Made by a program: the position numbers and the translations under genes. This document shows, in pieces, positions 1 through 5,241 of a stretch of 7,003 nt of DNA; position 1 is the stretch's first letter; each line of letters starts with the position of its first letter. The stretch is from an uncultured Clostridia bacterium. GTDB taxonomy: Bacteria > Bacillota > Clostridia > Lachnospirales > CAG-274. The notes below the pieces were generated by a model. It did no database searches. It had not been told where the DNA came from and was given only the letters and a program-made list of their open reading frames with translations. Location: contig CANRCU010000121.1 of the NCBI GenBank assembly GCA_947629215.1, positions 1 through 7,003 of the forward strand. The letters are read 5' to 3'.

Positions 1-32
1 AAAGTTACTTAAAAGATTTTGCAAGTAACCTT
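1..32 (-). terminator. Inverted repeat downstream of pnp, possible terminator cut by the window edge
   Basis: Bases 1-10 and 23-32 form a 10-bp stem (GTTACTT/AAGTAAC core, one G-U pair when read on the minus strand) around a 12-base loop. It lies about 75 bases past the pnp stop codon, where an intrinsic terminator would be expected. Any U-tract would lie left of base 1 and cannot be seen, and the stem is AT-rich, so this is tentative. Bases 33-107 between this repeat and pnp hold no gene or other clear signal. Confidence 0.35.
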
Positions 33-107
33 AATCTAAAAATTTACTTTTTATCAAATAGTTCAGTTTTGGACAGCTCCGGCCTTTTTTACTTTTATTT
101 AGAATAT

Positions 108-2228
108 TTATACTCTTGGCAGGCAGGCTTTTCTTGAAAGATTTATTCTGCCTTGTTCGTCTATATCTGTTACTTTTACTTCGATAACGTCGCCTACATT
201 GACAACATCTTCCACTTTGCCGACACGTTCGTTGGCAAGTTTTGAAATATGCACAAGACCTTCTGTTTCAAAACCGATCTCGACAAATGCGCCGAACGAC
301 ATGATGCGGGTAACTGTACCCATATATTTTTTGCCGACTTCGGGGCCTTTATCTATCATATTTATCATTTCTGAAGCCTTTGCAATGGCATCGGCATCAA
401 CAGACGATATATATATTTTGCCTTCGTCCTCTGTATCTATTTTGTCTACACCCGAAAGCTCTATTATCTTGTTGATAGTCTTGCCCTTTGAACCTATGAC
501 CTCGGACATCTTGTCGGGGTTTATCTGTATAAAATGTATCTTAGGAGCATATTTTGAAAGCTCTTTTCGCGGTTCGGGTATAGCCTTTAACATTACCTCG
601 TCAAGAATATAAGTTCTTGCTGCGTGGGTGTTTGCAAGAGCGCCTTTTATTATCTCGGGGGTAAGACCTTGTATTTTCATATCCATTTGTATGGCTGTGA
701 TACCCTTGTGTGAGCCTGCAACTTTAAAGTCCATATCGCCGAAGAAGTCCTCAAGACCCTGTATATCGGTGAGCAGTATAAAATCGTCATCTGTTTCACC
801 CGTAACAAGACCGCAGGAAATACCCGCAACGGGGCGTTTAATGGGTACACCGGCTGCCATGAGCGAAAGAGTCGAACCGCAGACACTTGCCTGTGAAGTA
901 GAGCCGTTTGAGCTGAGAACTTCGGATACCAGCCTGAGAGCGTAGGGGAACTCGTTTTCATCGGGTATAACGGGCAGCAAAGCTCTTTCCGCAAGCGCAC
1001 CGTGACCTATTTCTCGGCGTCCGGGGCTTCGTGACGGTTTTGCCTCGCCCGTTGAATAACCGGGGAAGTTGTAGTGATGCATATATCTTTTTGTTGTTTC
1101 GGTCGGATCAAGACCGTCAAGTTTCTGAGCCTCGCTGACGGATGCAAGCGTGGTCACGGTAAGCACCTGTGTCTGACCTCTTTTGAATAATGCAGAACCG
1201 TGTGTTCTTGGCAAAATATCGACTTCTGCCGAAAGCGGACGTATCTCGTTGAGTGCGCGTCCGTCGGGGCGCTTGTGATCGCGCAAAATCATACGCCTTA
1301 CGGTTTCTTTTTCGTATTTGTAGATAGCCTCGTCTATGGTCACGGCAAAGCTGTCCTCGTCATCGTCCTCGGCAGCGAATTTTTCAAACAAAGCAGCCGT
1401 ACATTCTTCGTTGATAGCGGCAATACGCTCGTCACGTATCTGTTTGAGGTCGGTGAAAACAGCTTCTTCCATACGTTTGTCGGGGATAAGCTCTTTTATA
1501 GCCTCATAGAGTTCGTGGTCTACAACGTGTTCTTCATAGCTGTGCTTTTCTTTGCCGCACTCTGCAACGATACCGTCTATAAATTTACATATTTCTACAT
1601 TTTGTTTGTGACCGAACATGATAGCGTCGAACATTTCGTCATCGGTCACTTCGTCTGCGCCTGCCTCTATCATCATTACTTTTTGTTTTGTGGATGAAAC
1701 GGTCAGAGCCATACGGCTTTTTTCACGCTGCTTGACTGTTGGGTTGATAATATACTCTCCGTCGATCATACCGACCGAAACGGAACCCGTGGGACCGTAG
1801 AACGGTATGTCCGAAATAGAAAGAGCGATAGAAGAGCCTATCATAGCGCAAATTTCGGGCGAACAGTCGGGGTCTACACAAAGCACAAGCGCATTAATGC
1901 AAACATCGTTTCTGTAGTCTTTCGGGAAAAGCGGGCGTATGGGTCTGTCGATAACACGTGATGTAAGTATAGCGTGTTCTGCGGGTCTGCCCTCACGGCG
2001 GTTGAAACTGCCGGGGATCTTGCCTACCGAATAGAGTTTTTCTTCATAATCTATCGAAAGCGGGAAAAAGTCGATACCTGCGCGCGGCTTTTCGGATGCC
2101 ACCGCGGTGACCAACACGACCGTATCGCCGTAGCGTACAATACACTCGCCGTTGGCAAGCTCTGCAACTCTGTCAATTTGAACGGACAGTTCTCTGCCTG
2201 CCAGTTCCATTTTGAATGTTTTATACAT
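108..2228 (-). CDS. pnp: Polyribonucleotide nucleotidyltransferase (PNPase)
   Basis: This is the phosphorolytic 3'-to-5' exoribonuclease that degrades mRNA to nucleoside diphosphates in the cytoplasm, working as a ring-shaped trimer and often with RNase E/Y and helicase partners. The 706-residue length matches the family (about 700-710). The order is complete: first RNase PH-like domain (about 1-140) with the RNA-binding FNRREGRP loop at 75-82; helical linker (about 150-310); second RNase PH domain (about 320-545) with catalytic aspartates D494 and D500 in EDFFGDMDFKVAG, equivalent to E. coli D486 and D492; KH domain (about 558-620) with its GxxG loop GSKG at 579-582; S1 domain (about 632-700). 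The protein ends just after S1, without an acidic tail. AAGGAG lies 8 bases before the ATG. It follows rpsO, as in many bacteria, with a terminator and a long hairpin leader between them. Function is secure; autoregulation is inferred. Confidence 0.98.
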   Translation of the reverse strand: MYKTFKMELAGRELSVQIDRVAELANGECIVRYGDTVVLVTAVASEKPRAGIDFFPLSIDYEEKLYSVGKIPGSFNRREGRPAEHAILTSRVIDRPIRPLFPKDYRNDVCINALVLCVDPDCSPEICAMIGSSIALSISDIPFYGPTGSVSVGMIDGEYIINPTVKQREKSRMALTVSSTKQKVMMIEAGADEVTDDEMFDAIMFGHKQNVEICKFIDGIVAECGKEKHSYEEHVVDHELYEAIKELIPDKRMEEAVFTDLKQIRDERIAAINEECTAALFEKFAAEDDDEDSFAVTIDEAIYKYEKETVRRMILRDHKRPDGRALNEIRPLSAEVDILPRTHGSALFKRGQTQVLTVTTLASVSEAQKLDGLDPTETTKRYMHHYNFPGYSTGEAKPSRSPGRREIGHGALAERALLPVIPDENEFPYALRLVSEVLSSNGSTSQASVCGSTLSLMAAGVPIKRPVAGISCGLVTGETDDDFILLTDIQGLEDFFGDMDFKVAGSHKGITAIQMDMKIQGLTPEIIKGALANTHAARTYILDEVMLKAIPEPRKELSKYAPKIHFIQINPDKMSEVIGSKGKTINKIIELSGVDKIDTEDEGKIYISSVDADAIAKASEMINMIDKGPEVGKKYMGTVTRIMSFGAFVEIGFETEGLVHISKLANERVGKVEDVVNVGDVIEVKVTDIDEQGRINLSRKACLPRV

Positions 2229-2251
2229 ATTTGATTCTCCTTTGCAATACC

Positions 2252-2349
2252 GACCGACCGTTTTTTAGCTTATAAAAGCGTTTTTATCGGAGGGTTATGT
2301 TCCCCGATACCAAATAAGTGCTTTTATAAACCAAAAAACATCATCGGTC
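2252..2349 (-). promoter_or_regulatory. Long stem-loop in the pnp mRNA leader
   Basis: In the pnp-sense RNA, bases 2339-2320 pair with 2279-2260 as 20 consecutive pairs, two of them G-U. On the plus strand the same two positions are A/C mismatches, so the full stem exists only in the pnp transcript. A basal 6-bp helix (2344-2349 with 2252-2257) extends it across a small internal loop. The apex carries a further 6-bp helix, UAUCGG (2309-2304) with CCGAUA (2290-2285). The structure ends about 9 bases before the Shine-Dalgarno sequence (2237-2242). In E. coli a comparable leader hairpin is cut by RNase III, and PNPase then represses its own mRNA. By analogy this may be an autoregulatory site or an RNase III substrate. 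The structure is read from sequence; the function is inferred. Confidence 0.7.
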
Positions 2350-2393
2350 TTACCTAACGTTCAATAACATAGGGCGTTCACGCCGCAAACTTC

Positions 2394-2422
2394 ATTATCG
2401 GCAGACACTCTGCCCGACGATA
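2394..2422 (-). promoter_or_regulatory. Weak candidate promoter for pnp
   Basis: A -10-like GATAAT (minus strand, 2399-2394) lies downstream of the rpsO terminator and would place transcription start near base 2387, so that the transcript carries the whole pnp leader hairpin. The -35 position (TATCGT at 17 bases or TTATCG at 18 bases upstream) is poor. The same bases take part in a small hairpin with arms 2395-2405 and 2409-2423. pnp may instead depend on read-through from rpsO. Confidence 0.2.
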
Positions 2423-2455
2423 AAAAAGGGGTGCTGAAACTGCTTCAACACCCTT
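2421..2455 (-). terminator. Intrinsic terminator after rpsO
   Basis: Eleven bases after the rpsO stop codon, the minus strand forms a 10-bp stem (GGGUGUUGAA, 2453-2444, with UUCAGCACCC, 2438-2429) and a 5-base loop, followed by C and six U (2427-2422). One G-U pair is only allowed on this strand, which supports the orientation. It should end most rpsO transcripts and reduce read-through into pnp, as the E. coli rpsO-pnp t1 terminator does. Confidence 0.9.
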
Positions 2456-2465
2456 ATGCAAAAAA

Positions 2466-2726
2466 TTACTTTCTTAAACCAAGTGCTGCAATAAGCTCAC
2501 GATATTTAACAATATCCTTGGACTTGATGTAGTTTAAAAGACCTTTTCTCTGACCTACCATTTTAAGAAGACCGCGTCTGGAATGATGGTCTTTTTTGTG
2601 TTCTTTCAAATGTTCCGTCAGGTGGTTGATCCTTGCTGTGAGCAGAGCGACCTGAACTTCGGGAGAACCCGTGTCGCCTTCGCTTCTGCCGAATTTAGCG
2701 ATAATTTCTTGCTTGTTGATTTCCAT
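2466..2726 (-). CDS. rpsO: 30S ribosomal protein S15
   Basis: S15 is a primary 16S rRNA-binding protein that folds the central-domain three-way junction (helices 20-22) and makes the B4 bridge to the 50S subunit. The 86-residue protein lacks only about three N-terminal residues compared with E. coli S15 (89). Conserved segments are visible: DTGSPEVQVALLTARINHL (18-36), the rRNA-contacting HKKDHHSRRGLL (43-54), and the C-terminal YRELIAALGLRK. A near-perfect Shine-Dalgarno (AAGGAGGT) precedes the ATG. It has its own promoter, a leader of about 105 bases and a strong terminator, followed by pnp. S15 represses its own mRNA through leader structure in several bacteria; here the leader is structured but the mechanism is inferred. 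Confidence 0.98.
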   Translation of the reverse strand: MEINKQEIIAKFGRSEGDTGSPEVQVALLTARINHLTEHLKEHKKDHHSRRGLLKMVGQRKGLLNYIKSKDIVKYRELIAALGLRK

Positions 2727-2750
2727 AATATTACCTCCTTAGAAATATAT

Positions 2751-2770
2751 GCCGCAGATCAAATTACGGC
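2751..2770 (-). promoter_or_regulatory. Hairpin just upstream of the rpsO ribosome site, candidate S15 leader element
   Basis: On the minus strand GCCGUA (2770-2765) pairs with UGCGGC (2756-2751) over an 8-base loop, about 10 bases before the AAGGAGG site (2740-2734). Its 5' arm overlaps AGCC (2771-2768), which could instead pair with GGCU (2787-2784) further upstream, so two folds compete. Known S15 regulators in E. coli and Geobacillus use different leader folds near the ribosome site. Assigning this one to S15 control rests on position only. Confidence 0.4.
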
Positions 2771-2839
2771 TTGTTACACCCGGAGCCAAGGTATGGTCGG
2801 AGTTTCCGAAACCTGAGCATGGGTTATCATACATAAAAT

Positions 2840-2868
2840 ATTTTAGCACATCTTTTTGTCGATTACAA
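2840..2868 (-). promoter_or_regulatory. rpsO promoter
   Basis: The minus strand reads TTGTAA (2868-2863), a spacer of exactly 17 bases, then TAAAAT (2845-2840) with an upstream TG (TGCTAAAAT, extended -10). The start should be near base 2833, leaving a leader of about 105 bases before rpsO. The promoter begins only 33 bases after the yajC stop codon, and no hairpin-plus-U-tract is visible in that gap, so yajC transcripts may also enter rpsO. Confidence 0.8.
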
Positions 2869-2901
2869 GCATTATTTTTATTTTTTTTCAAAAAACCTAA
2901 G

Positions 2902-3330
2902 TTATTTTTTGCTTTCTTCGGGCTGAGGCTTGTTTGTAAGATTCGGCTCGGTATTGCCGTATATCTCGCTTTTTACAACGGGGATACGAATACCCTTGTT
3001 AAGACCGAATTCAACGACCACATTCTGATCGTAAATATCGGTCACCTTACCGTAAAAACCGCTTGAAGTCATGACCCAATCGCCGACTTTAACGGCATTT
3101 TGCATCTCTTTAAGCTCTTTTTCACGTTTTTTCTGCGGCATTATAGCAAAAATGTACATCAGCGCAAAAATGACAACAATATATACTATCATTATAAGCA
3201 TAGAGCCTGCGCCGCTGCCTGCCTGCGCCGCCGCAGTGTTTGCCGCCGCATTTGCAGCCTCGGTCACGGCGTTTGCCGCTTCCTCACCTTCAAAGGTGAC
3301 GGATTTGAGTAATATTGGTAAAAAATTCAT
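2902..3330 (-). CDS. yajC: Preprotein translocase accessory subunit YajC
   Basis: YajC is a small single-pass membrane protein that joins SecD-SecF at the SecYEG channel. The 142-residue product has one transmembrane helix (about 44-64, MLIMIVYIVVIFALMYIFAI) followed by the family signature MPQKKREKELKEMQ and a small beta domain with VKVGDWVMTSSGFYGKVTDI (about 81-100), then a polar, poorly conserved tail. The stretch before the helix (about 15-43) is unusually long and rich in alanine and asparagine, which makes the protein longer than the usual 90-110 residues. The ATG at 3330 is chosen because AAGGAG (3344-3339) lies 8 bases before it; an in-frame TTG two codons upstream is too close to that site. 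It has its own promoter. The usual neighbours tgt and secD/secF are not in the window. Confidence 0.93.
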   Translation of the reverse strand: MNFLPILLKSVTFEGEEAANAVTEAANAAANTAAAQAGSGAGSMLIMIVYIVVIFALMYIFAIMPQKKREKELKEMQNAVKVGDWVMTSSGFYGKVTDIYDQNVVVEFGLNKGIRIPVVKSEIYGNTEPNLTNKPQPEESKK

Positions 3331-3338
3331 TATCAAAA

Positions 3339-3344
3339 CTCCTT
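3339..3344 (-). promoter_or_regulatory. yajC ribosome binding site (decides the start)
   Basis: AAGGAG on the minus strand is 8 bases from the ATG at 3330 but only 2 bases from the alternative TTG at 3336, so the ATG is the supported start. Confidence 0.85.
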
Positions 3345-3363
3345 TGTATTTGTATTATTAAAT

Positions 3364-3392
3364 ATTATATATGTTTTGCGGGGGCGCGTCAA
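3364..3392 (-). promoter_or_regulatory. yajC promoter
   Basis: The minus strand reads TTGACG (3392-3387), a 17-base spacer and a consensus TATAAT (3369-3364). Start is expected near base 3357, giving a short leader of about 27 bases with no room for a riboswitch. This is the closest match to sigma-A consensus in the window. Confidence 0.9.
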
Positions 3393-3429
3393 GATTTTTT
3401 TCATCATCCCTTGATTTTTATCGATTGAG

Positions 3430-3461
3430 TAAGACCCTGCCTCTCGGGCAGAGGGTTCTTA
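3430..3461 (-). terminator. Second hairpin between cstA and yajC
   Basis: Arms TAAGACCCTGCC (3430-3441) and GGCAGAGGGTTCTTA (3447-3461) pair with a 2-base bulge and one extra T. The following T-run is weak on the minus strand and somewhat better on the plus strand (TTCTTATTTGTT). It may be a back-up terminator for cstA or a bidirectional one. Confidence 0.4.
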
Positions 3462-3481
3462 TTTGTTGTAATATCATAAAG

Positions 3482-3511
3482 TAAAGGGCAGAAAATTTGT
3501 CCTGCCCTTTG
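3482..3511 (-). terminator. Hairpin downstream of cstA, probable terminator
   Basis: A perfect 9-bp stem, AAAGGGCAG (3483-3491) with CTGCCCTTT (3502-3510), stands about 50 bases after the cstA stop. On the cstA strand it is followed by ACTTTATGATATT, only moderately U-rich, so termination may be partial. It separates cstA from the yajC promoter. Confidence 0.55.
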
Positions 3512-3560
3512 CTTGATATATGTCGGTTTTTAAGTTTACACAAAATTTGAAACGGACTTG

Positions 3561-4997
3561 TTATTTATCCTGCGCCTTCATTCCGCAGCCTACAACAACT
3601 ACGGCATAAACGACGGTAAGTATAGCCGCTGCCGTATAACTTACAGGCCAAGAAAGCCCGAAACCTATTGTTGCATTCAAAATAAAACTTGATATTATAA
3701 ACATATAGAACATACCCGGTATAAGCGACATAACGAATAATTTTTTGTTCCGCATCATATATACCGCTATCATTGCAAACGCAAAAACAGCCATTGTCTG
3801 ATTTGCCCATGCAAAATACCTCCAGAGTACGTTAAAACCGCCCGCATTCAGTTTTGCAAATATCAATATAGCTGCCACAACGGCAAATATACCGATAGAG
3901 ATACCGAGCCTGTTGGTCTTTTTGGACTGGTCTATTTTTAATGCCTCGGCTATCATCAGTCTTATTGAGCGCAGCGCCGTATCGCCCGAAGTTATCGGCA
4001 GCACGATAACGCCTATAACGGCTATTATACCGCCTATATTGCCAAGAAGGTCTTTTGCGATTATGCCCACAACGTCGGTTGGGCTTGTTTTTGCATCGGC
4101 AAGCCCGAGTTTCATTACGCCCATGGCAGCCGCAGCCCATATCATGGCAATAAAGCCTTCGGCTATCATCATATTATAGAATGTCATTCGTCCTTCATTC
4201 TCATTTGCCATTGTACGCGAAATAAGCGTAGCCTGAGTTGAATGAAAGCCCGAAACTATACCGCAGGCAACGGTAACAAAAAATACGGGTATGAAATGCA
4301 GGCCGTCGGGGTGTATGCCGGTCACTCCCGTTACCCATATATCGTCAAGACGGTAGCCCTTTATAAAAAGCCCGAAGAACACGCCTATTGCCGACAGTAT
4401 GAGCAAAGCCCCGAAAAACGGGTATATCCTGCCGATTATCTTATCTATCGGGAACAGGGTCGCAATTATATAATAGACGAATATTGCGCCGTACACTATC
4501 CATACCAGCGGATTTGAAGCTCCGTTATCCGCTTTAAGTATCTGAGTTATGAAAAGGTCGCCGGGGGTATAGATAAATACCGTGCCGACATGCAGCAAAG
4601 TAAGGCAGACAAACACATTATATATCGGGTATGTATATTTGCCAAGATACTTGCGTATGAGCATCGGCATCTGCGCGCCGTCATTGCGTACCGAGATCAT
4701 ACCGCTCATATAGTCATGGAAAGCGCCTCCTATAACACAGCCTATGGGTATGGTCAAAAAGGCTATGGGACCGAAAAGAATACCTTGGATAGGACCGAGT
4801 ATAGGGCCTGTTCCCGCAATATTCAAAAGCTGTATCAATGAATTTTTCCATTTTTTCATCGGTACAAAATCCATACCGTCGTTTAATCTGACCGCAGGTG
4901 TGCTGCGATCGTCGGGGCCGAATACTTTTTCACATATCCTGCCGTATACAGCGCCGCCCGCAAAAAGTATCACAAGCCCGATGATAAACGTTAACAT
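3561..4997 (-). CDS. cstA: Carbon starvation protein CstA family transporter (short form)
   Basis: CstA-family proteins are multi-pass inner-membrane transporters. E. coli CstA is linked to peptide and pyruvate uptake, and its relative BtsT/YjiY imports pyruvate with protons. The 478-residue protein shows about 12 hydrophobic helices and family blocks: DGMDFVPMKKW (40-50), the glycine/proline run NIAGTGPILGPIQG (59-72), GGAFHDYMSGMISVRNDG (90-107), CGIVSGFHSTQATLISRT (245-262) and TSGDTALRSIRLMIAEAL (336-353). It is far shorter than E. coli CstA (701), lacking the long C-terminal part; short forms are common in clostridia, so this is not a truncation. The ATG at 4997 has AAGGAG 9 bases upstream; longer readings back to 5066 would run through the promoter. 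It is transcribed away from carB. Family is certain; the substrate (pyruvate, amino acids or peptides) is not. Confidence 0.93.
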   Translation of the reverse strand: MLTFIIGLVILFAGGAVYGRICEKVFGPDDRSTPAVRLNDGMDFVPMKKWKNSLIQLLNIAGTGPILGPIQGILFGPIAFLTIPIGCVIGGAFHDYMSGMISVRNDGAQMPMLIRKYLGKYTYPIYNVFVCLTLLHVGTVFIYTPGDLFITQILKADNGASNPLVWIVYGAIFVYYIIATLFPIDKIIGRIYPFFGALLILSAIGVFFGLFIKGYRLDDIWVTGVTGIHPDGLHFIPVFFVTVACGIVSGFHSTQATLISRTMANENEGRMTFYNMMIAEGFIAMIWAAAAMGVMKLGLADAKTSPTDVVGIIAKDLLGNIGGIIAVIGVIVLPITSGDTALRSIRLMIAEALKIDQSKKTNRLGISIGIFAVVAAILIFAKLNAGGFNVLWRYFAWANQTMAVFAFAMIAVYMMRNKKLFVMSLIPGMFYMFIISSFILNATIGFGLSWPVSYTAAAILTVVYAVVVVGCGMKAQDK

Positions 4998-5006
4998 TTT
5001 TATCAA

Positions 5007-5012
5007 CTCCTT
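5007..5012 (-). promoter_or_regulatory. cstA ribosome binding site (decides the start)
   Basis: AAGGAG on the minus strand lies 9 bases before the ATG at 4997. This supports that start over the upstream in-frame GTG at 5066, which sits inside the promoter and precedes the transcription start. Confidence 0.85.
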
Positions 5013-5028
5013 TATAAAACCGTCTTTT

Positions 5029-5043
5029 GCACCGATAAGGTGC
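5029..5043 (-). promoter_or_regulatory. Small hairpin at the 5' end of cstA mRNA
   Basis: GCACC-TTATC-GGTGC forms a perfect 5-bp stem and 5-base loop starting about 5 bases after the predicted transcription start. It could stabilise the 5' end of the mRNA or mark a protein site. No function is known to me. Confidence 0.4.
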
Positions 5044-5054
5044 TTATGATTTGG

Positions 5055-5083
5055 ATTATACCACACAAATTTTAAATTTGCAA
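5055..5083 (-). promoter_or_regulatory. cstA promoter with a palindrome in the spacer
   Basis: The minus strand reads TTGCAA (5083-5078), a 17-base spacer and TATAAT (5060-5055) preceded by TGG (extended -10). Start is near base 5048, leaving a leader of about 50 bases. The perfect palindrome CAAATTTTAAATTTG (5066-5080) fills most of the spacer and overlaps the -35 hexamer, which is where a repressor would block polymerase. Confidence 0.85.
5066..5080. repeat. Perfect 7-1-7 inverted repeat in the cstA promoter, possible operator
   Basis: CAAATTT, T, AAATTTG: 7-base half-sites around a single central base, bounded by C and G. Its place between the -35 and -10 of cstA suggests an operator. Being AT-rich it could also be chance, and no regulator family is recognised from the motif. 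Confidence 0.45.
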
Positions 5084-5144
5084 GTATGCCCGGGCAATAT
5101 ATTTTGTTTGTTTCTGCAAAAGTAACATGATTTTTATAAAAAAC

Positions 5145-5157
5145 ACAATTTAATTGT
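5145..5157. repeat. Perfect 6-1-6 inverted repeat upstream of carB, possible operator
   Basis: ACAATT, T, AATTGT overlaps the only -35-like bases (TTGTAG, 5154-5159) of the carB promoter. It resembles the cstA repeat in having CAA and TTG ends and an odd central T. A second, simpler AT palindrome, TTTTTATAAAAA, lies at 5131-5142. Confidence 0.4.
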
Positions 5158-5185
5158 AGATTTTTTTGGTATACGGTGATATAAT
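5154..5185 (+). promoter_or_regulatory. carB promoter (extended -10 type)
   Basis: A consensus TATAAT (5180-5185) with an upstream TGA gives a strong extended -10. The nearest -35-like hexamer, TTGTAG (5154-5159), is 20 bases away, longer than ideal, so the promoter may rely on the extended -10 or on an activator. Start is near base 5192, giving a leader of about 50 bases, too short for a PyrR-type attenuator. Confidence 0.7.
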
Positions 5186-5241
5186 AAAATCAGAATATTG
5201 AGCAAAACAAAAAATGCACAATCAAGGAAGGAGAACTCAAT

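Noticed and set aside
1200..1697. 165-codon open frame antisense to pnp
   Set aside because: Fully inside pnp with no start signals; hydrophobic, Phe/Val-rich composition is the mirror of pnp codons. The plus-strand frames at 199-612 and 628-945 were rejected for the same reason.
2749..3066. Plus-strand frame across the rpsO leader and yajC end
   Set aside because: It crosses a clear minus-strand promoter and the yajC coding region, and has no ribosome site or known family.
3210..3290. GCC/GCA-rich repeat-like stretch
   Set aside because: It is low-complexity alanine coding within yajC (about residues 18-37), not a separate DNA repeat.
3331..3336. TTG start two codons upstream for yajC
   Set aside because: It is only 2 bases from the Shine-Dalgarno, whereas the ATG at 3330 is at the ideal 8 bases.
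4998..5066. N-terminal extension of cstA by 23 codons from a GTG at 5066
   Set aside because: The extension contains the TATAAT of the cstA promoter and precedes the predicted transcription start. The ATG at 4997 has a well-spaced AAGGAG and begins with the expected first membrane helix.
5115..5128. Possible CcpA cre-like site (TGCAAAAGTAACA) upstream of cstA/carB
   Set aside because: The central CG is missing and the spacing is one base short of the cre consensus.
5112..5140. Second plus-strand promoter with TATAAA at 5135-5140
   Set aside because: The -35 position reads TTCTGC, which is poor, and the TATAAA is part of a simple AT palindrome. The extended -10 at 5180 is far better.
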